From an uncultured Campylobacter sp. (lineage in GTDB: Bacteria; Campylobacterota; Campylobacteria; Campylobacterales; Campylobacteraceae), in NCBI GenBank assembly GCA_900539255.1, contig UQBJ01000049.1, positions 1 through 8,676 on the forward strand: a stretch of 8,676 nt of DNA. Direction: 5' to 3'. Numbering within the stretch: the stretch's first letter is position 1; each line of letters starts with the position of its first letter. The position numbers and the translations under genes were made by a program. The notes beneath the pieces were generated by a model, which did no database searches, was not told the DNA's origin, and saw only the letters and a program-made list of their open reading frames with translations. Positions 6,246 through 8,676 of this stretch are shown in pieces.

Positions 6246-6737
6246 TTGAGAAAAATTTTACTTTTTAGCACGCTGTTTTGGGCGTTTTGGCTCGTCGGCT
6301 GTGCGAGTAAGGGCGATTTTAAAAGCTCACAAGCTGTTTTTGTGGTGCTAAAAGCCCCGCAACTTGCGCTTAGCGAAGCAGGATTTTTATACAAAAACAA
6401 AGACAGCACAAGGCTAGAAGTGTATAAAGTAGGACAACCGCTCGTTACGCTAGAAGTCGGGCAAAAGGTGATTTGTCTTAATTCAAAATGCGCTTTGAAA
6501 GGCACTTTTAACAAAAAATTCTTTAAAAACGAGCATTATGGGGACTTTTTGAGCGACATTTTAAACGCTCGCCCCATTTACAAGGGCGCGAATTTGCAAA
6601 AAACAAGGTGCGGTTTTAAGCAAACTATCAAAAAACCAAGCTTTGACATAGCTTACAGCGTTTGCAATGAAGCGGTAAATTTCAAAGAAAAAAAGGGCAA
6701 AATCAACTTTGCCCTGCGAAGGCTTGATGATGAATGA
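6246..6737 (+). CDS. Putative lipoprotein
   Basis: 163 residues from TTG at 6246. AAGGG (6235-6239) is 6 bases upstream of it, whereas the in-frame TTG at 6240 would touch the site. A lipoprotein signal is clear: Arg2-Lys3, a hydrophobic stretch 4-17, and lipobox LVGC with Cys19 as the lipidated residue. Ala at +2 favours outer-membrane sorting if E. coli rules hold. The mature part has four further cysteines (77, 82, 122, 140), enough for two disulfides in the periplasm, and a basic C-terminal half. The family resembles small Campylobacter lipoproteins annotated without function; I do not recognise a named domain. Its last 8 bases overlap the AAA ATPase gene, which suggests coupled translation, although one product is exported and the other is cytosolic. 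Confidence 0.75.
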   Translation: MRKILLFSTLFWAFWLVGCASKGDFKSSQAVFVVLKAPQLALSEAGFLYKNKDSTRLEVYKVGQPLVTLEVGQKVICLNSKCALKGTFNKKFFKNEHYGDFLSDILNARPIYKGANLQKTRCGFKQTIKKPSFDIAYSVCNEAVNFKEKKGKINFALRRLDDE

Positions 6738-8442
6738 ACTTGTTGAGTTTTTAAACGCCGATGAATCCTGCACGCTTTGCAAAAAGCTAGATTGTAATAA
6801 GGGCGAATTTTTACTGCTGAAAGAGCTTTGCAAACTCTATGTGCAAGGCATTTCAAGTATGAGCGTTTTTTCGCTGCTTACTAGCCTTTACAAACAGCAA
6901 GATTATGAGTATTTGCAGCATTTAAACGAGCTTAAAAGCCTTATGGATAAGGGTTTGGTGAGTCAATCTTATAGCGTGTTTAAGGGCGACTTTGGCAAGG
7001 GCAAAAGCTCGCTTTTAGCACTCTTGCAAAATGAAGTGAATTTAAGCGAGCATTTTTTGCAGCTTTTAGAAGGCACGCAAAGCCTAAATTTGTCGCAAAA
7101 AGGCACTTACACGGACTTTTTGGAGTATTTAAAAGATGAATTTGAGCGCGTGAAATTATACGAACGCCTTGCCTTTTTATGCCACAAAGACAGCACATTA
7201 AAAGAGCAAATCAAAGGCTTTGAAAAGCACATAAAAGAACGCTTGCGCCGTTTTAAATCCTACAACATTATCGCCGAAATTTTCAAAGAAAACGCGCTCA
7301 ATGAAAAAGAACAAATTTTATTTTTAGCCCTTTTAAAGCAAGAGTATAGCCTAGATGGCGAGCATTCAAGCACTAGCGAGATGAACGCCTTGCTGATGCT
7401 CATCAGCGAAAACGAATTTGAGCGCGTGAAAAACAAAGCCCTGCTTGATGAAGGCTCAAAGCTCTACGAACGCGGGCTTATTGATTATGATGAGTTTTTA
7501 AACCCGCTTGGCGACATAGTGAAGAGCTTTTTTTTGAGTGATGAAATTTTAGAGCGAATCGTAAATTTTAAAGAGCCTAAAAAGGACAAAAAAATCCGCC
7601 TTGAAAGTGCCTTAAAAGAGCAAGACATTTTCGAGCTTATCGAGCCAAACACCGATATAAACGATGTCATAATGCCACAAAAAACAAAAGAACTTTTGCA
7701 AAACATACTCAAACAACAAGACAAAACCGTGCTTGAACGCTTGCACCGCTGGGGCATAAAGACAAACAAAAACATTGAAGCGAAAATCATCTTTTACGGA
7801 CCTGCTGGCACGGGCAAGACGATGAGCGCTTTAAGCCTTGCAAAGTCAATGAAAAAGGCGGTTTTGAGCTTTGATTGCTCGAAAATTTTAAGCAAATATG
7901 TGGGCGAAAGCGAGCAAAATGTCCGCAAAATCTTTGACACCTACAAAAACATAGCCGCAAACTGCAAGCAAAGCCCGATTTTGCTTTTAAATGAAGCTGA
8001 CCAGTTTTTAAGCACGCGCGTGGAAAGCTCAGGCGGGGCTGATAAAATGCACAACCAAATGCAAAATATCTTTTTGGAGCAAATCGAAAAATTTGACGGC
8101 GTCATCATCGCCACAACGAATTTTTTAGAAAGTTTAGACACAGCATTTTCAAGGCGTTTTGAGTATAAGATAGAGTTTAAAAAGCCAGATTATAAAGACA
8201 GGGTTGAGATTTGGCAACGCGCACTGCCTAAAAATGCGAGTTTTGATGATGAATTTAGCATTGAAAATGTCGCAAATTACGAGTTAAGCGGGGCACAAAT
8301 CATAATGGTAGTGAAAAACACGGCACTCAAAGCAGCCATTTCAAAGGACGGCATTTTTAAGATGAAAGACTTTTTAGAGTGCATACAAAAAGAGTTAAAT
8401 TCAAGTTTTGACAACGCTAAAATTGTAGGCTTTGGAGCGTGA
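6730..8442 (+). CDS. AAA family ATPase with NEAD Walker B
   Basis: The ATG at 6730 is chosen because AAGG (6719-6722) is 7 bases upstream; ATG 6727 is also possible. Length is 570 aa. Residues 1-345 form a helical N-terminal region of unknown role, with clustered cysteines 14, 17, 22 and 34. The AAA module follows: Walker A GPAGTGKT (357-364), pore-loop-like SKYVGESEQN (388-397), Walker B ILLLNEAD (417-424), sensor 1 ATTN (461-464), arginine-finger FSRRFE (473-478), and sensor 2 near LSGAQI (519-524). Walker B has Asn421 where Asp is usual, with catalytic Glu422 kept. The NEAD form occurs in other SpoVK-like bacterial AAA proteins, so it is probably a family trait and not a lesion. The protein is likely a cytosolic oligomeric remodelling ATPase; the substrate is unknown. 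A T8 run at 7528-7535 precedes the AAA module. Confidence 0.85.
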   Translation: MNELVEFLNADESCTLCKKLDCNKGEFLLLKELCKLYVQGISSMSVFSLLTSLYKQQDYEYLQHLNELKSLMDKGLVSQSYSVFKGDFGKGKSSLLALLQNEVNLSEHFLQLLEGTQSLNLSQKGTYTDFLEYLKDEFERVKLYERLAFLCHKDSTLKEQIKGFEKHIKERLRRFKSYNIIAEIFKENALNEKEQILFLALLKQEYSLDGEHSSTSEMNALLMLISENEFERVKNKALLDEGSKLYERGLIDYDEFLNPLGDIVKSFFLSDEILERIVNFKEPKKDKKIRLESALKEQDIFELIEPNTDINDVIMPQKTKELLQNILKQQDKTVLERLHRWGIKTNKNIEAKIIFYGPAGTGKTMSALSLAKSMKKAVLSFDCSKILSKYVGESEQNVRKIFDTYKNIAANCKQSPILLLNEADQFLSTRVESSGGADKMHNQMQNIFLEQIEKFDGVIIATTNFLESLDTAFSRRFEYKIEFKKPDYKDRVEIWQRALPKNASFDDEFSIENVANYELSGAQIIMVVKNTALKAAISKDGIFKMKDFLECIQKELNSSFDNAKIVGFGA

Positions 8443-8612
8443 GTTGTGAAATTTAGCCTTTGATGAGCTGAATTTTGCGTTTTGTGCTTGGGCTTTTTGG
8501 AGTGAAAGTTGAGCTGAAATTTATCGTTAAATTTGTAAAATTTTAAGTTAAAATATCATTAAATTTATCCAATTTTTTAACCAAAAAGTTTTCATTTAAC
8601 CTTAAATCTTTC

Positions 8613-8675
8613 TTACAAAAAGCTCAATGCCCCCCCCCTAGCTTTTTCTTTGAATTTATACTCTAAATTCTCGCT
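8613..8675 (-). CDS. 3' end of unidentified gene with phase-variable G tract
   Basis: One minus-strand frame is open from the window edge to TAA at 8613-8615 and reads NLEYKFKEKARGG then ALSFL. The other two frames are closed by stops within 20 bases of the edge. The fragment is 20 codons and its start is outside the window. The product cannot be identified, though a basic YKFKEKAR stretch placed immediately before a G tract resembles variable C-termini of Campylobacter surface-modification proteins (recollection, not checked). It converges on the AAA gene 170 bases away. Confidence 0.6.
   Translation of the reverse strand, partial: SENLEYKFKEKARGGALSFL
8630..8638 (-). repeat. G9 homopolymer (C9 on the + strand), likely contingency tract
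   Basis: Nine consecutive C on the + strand form G9 on the coding strand of the flanking gene. Campylobacter G tracts of 8 or more commonly slip. Reading through: G9 gives tail RGG-ALSFL (stop 8613-8615), one extra G gives RGGG-IELFVRKI (stop 8602-8604), and two extra or one fewer give a short tail ending in GH (stop 8624-8626). Confidence 0.85.
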
Positions 8676-8676
8676 T

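Noticed and set aside
6985..7008. Second P-loop-like motif GDFGKGKS in the N-terminal region of the AAA protein (residues 86-93)
   Set aside because: It fits GxxxxGK[ST], but no Walker B or other nucleotide-binding motif follows at a suitable distance and it lies in a Leu-rich helical region, so chance is more likely.
1..8676. CRISPR array, tRNA, rRNA or insertion sequence
   Set aside because: No regularly spaced repeats, no cloverleaf-like tRNA sequence, no rRNA and no transposase or terminal inverted repeats were seen, despite the Cas4-like domain.

Overview
The window is AT-rich with short spacers, AAGGA-type ribosome binding sites, extended TGnTAAAAT-type -10 boxes and a G9 homopolymer. 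Together with a Campylobacter-type DapD, this points to the genus Campylobacter (Campylobacterota), probably a species other than the standard C. jejuni layout. The species cannot be settled from this window alone.

Layout from left to right. (1) 2-136 is a 44-residue piece of hypE, the [NiFe]-hydrogenase maturation protein. It stops abruptly after the conserved segment that normally precedes a GAxPRYLS-like stretch. (2) 123-1712 (+) begins inside that remnant and encodes a protein with a Cas4/RecB-like nuclease half and a DUF2779 DEDD-exonuclease-like half. (3) 2001-2747 (-) is murI, glutamate racemase, convergent with the nuclease gene. (4) 2748-3223 is a spacer without a convincing gene. 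It holds the murI promoter, a large stem-loop just after dapD, and short protein-like debris. (5) 3224-4486 (-) is dapD. (6) 4487-4938 is a divergent control region with candidate promoters in both directions, a Fur-box-like palindrome, and a repeat plus hairpin before the next start. (7) 4939-6156 (+) is a SotB-type MFS efflux transporter, with a stretch clearly richer in G+C than its neighbours. (8) 6246-6737 (+) is a small lipoprotein gene. It overlaps by 8 bases (9) 6730-8442 (+), an AAA ATPase with an unusual NEAD Walker B. (10) At the right edge, 8613-8675 (-) is the 3' end of an unidentified gene carrying a G9 tract. All three reading frames past the tract end in different short tails, so this looks like a contingency locus that swaps the C-terminus.

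How the genes relate: murI (D-glutamate) and dapD (the succinylase branch to meso-diaminopimelate and lysine) both feed peptidoglycan precursor synthesis. They lie on the same strand but are separated by about 480 bases, so they are probably separate transcription units. The lipoprotein and AAA ATPase look translationally coupled. The hypE/nuclease junction and the sotB composition suggest that parts of this region were assembled by recombination. The strongest candidates for something not routinely described are the tail-switching G tract, the hypE-truncating nuclease junction, and the lipoprotein/NEAD-AAA pair.
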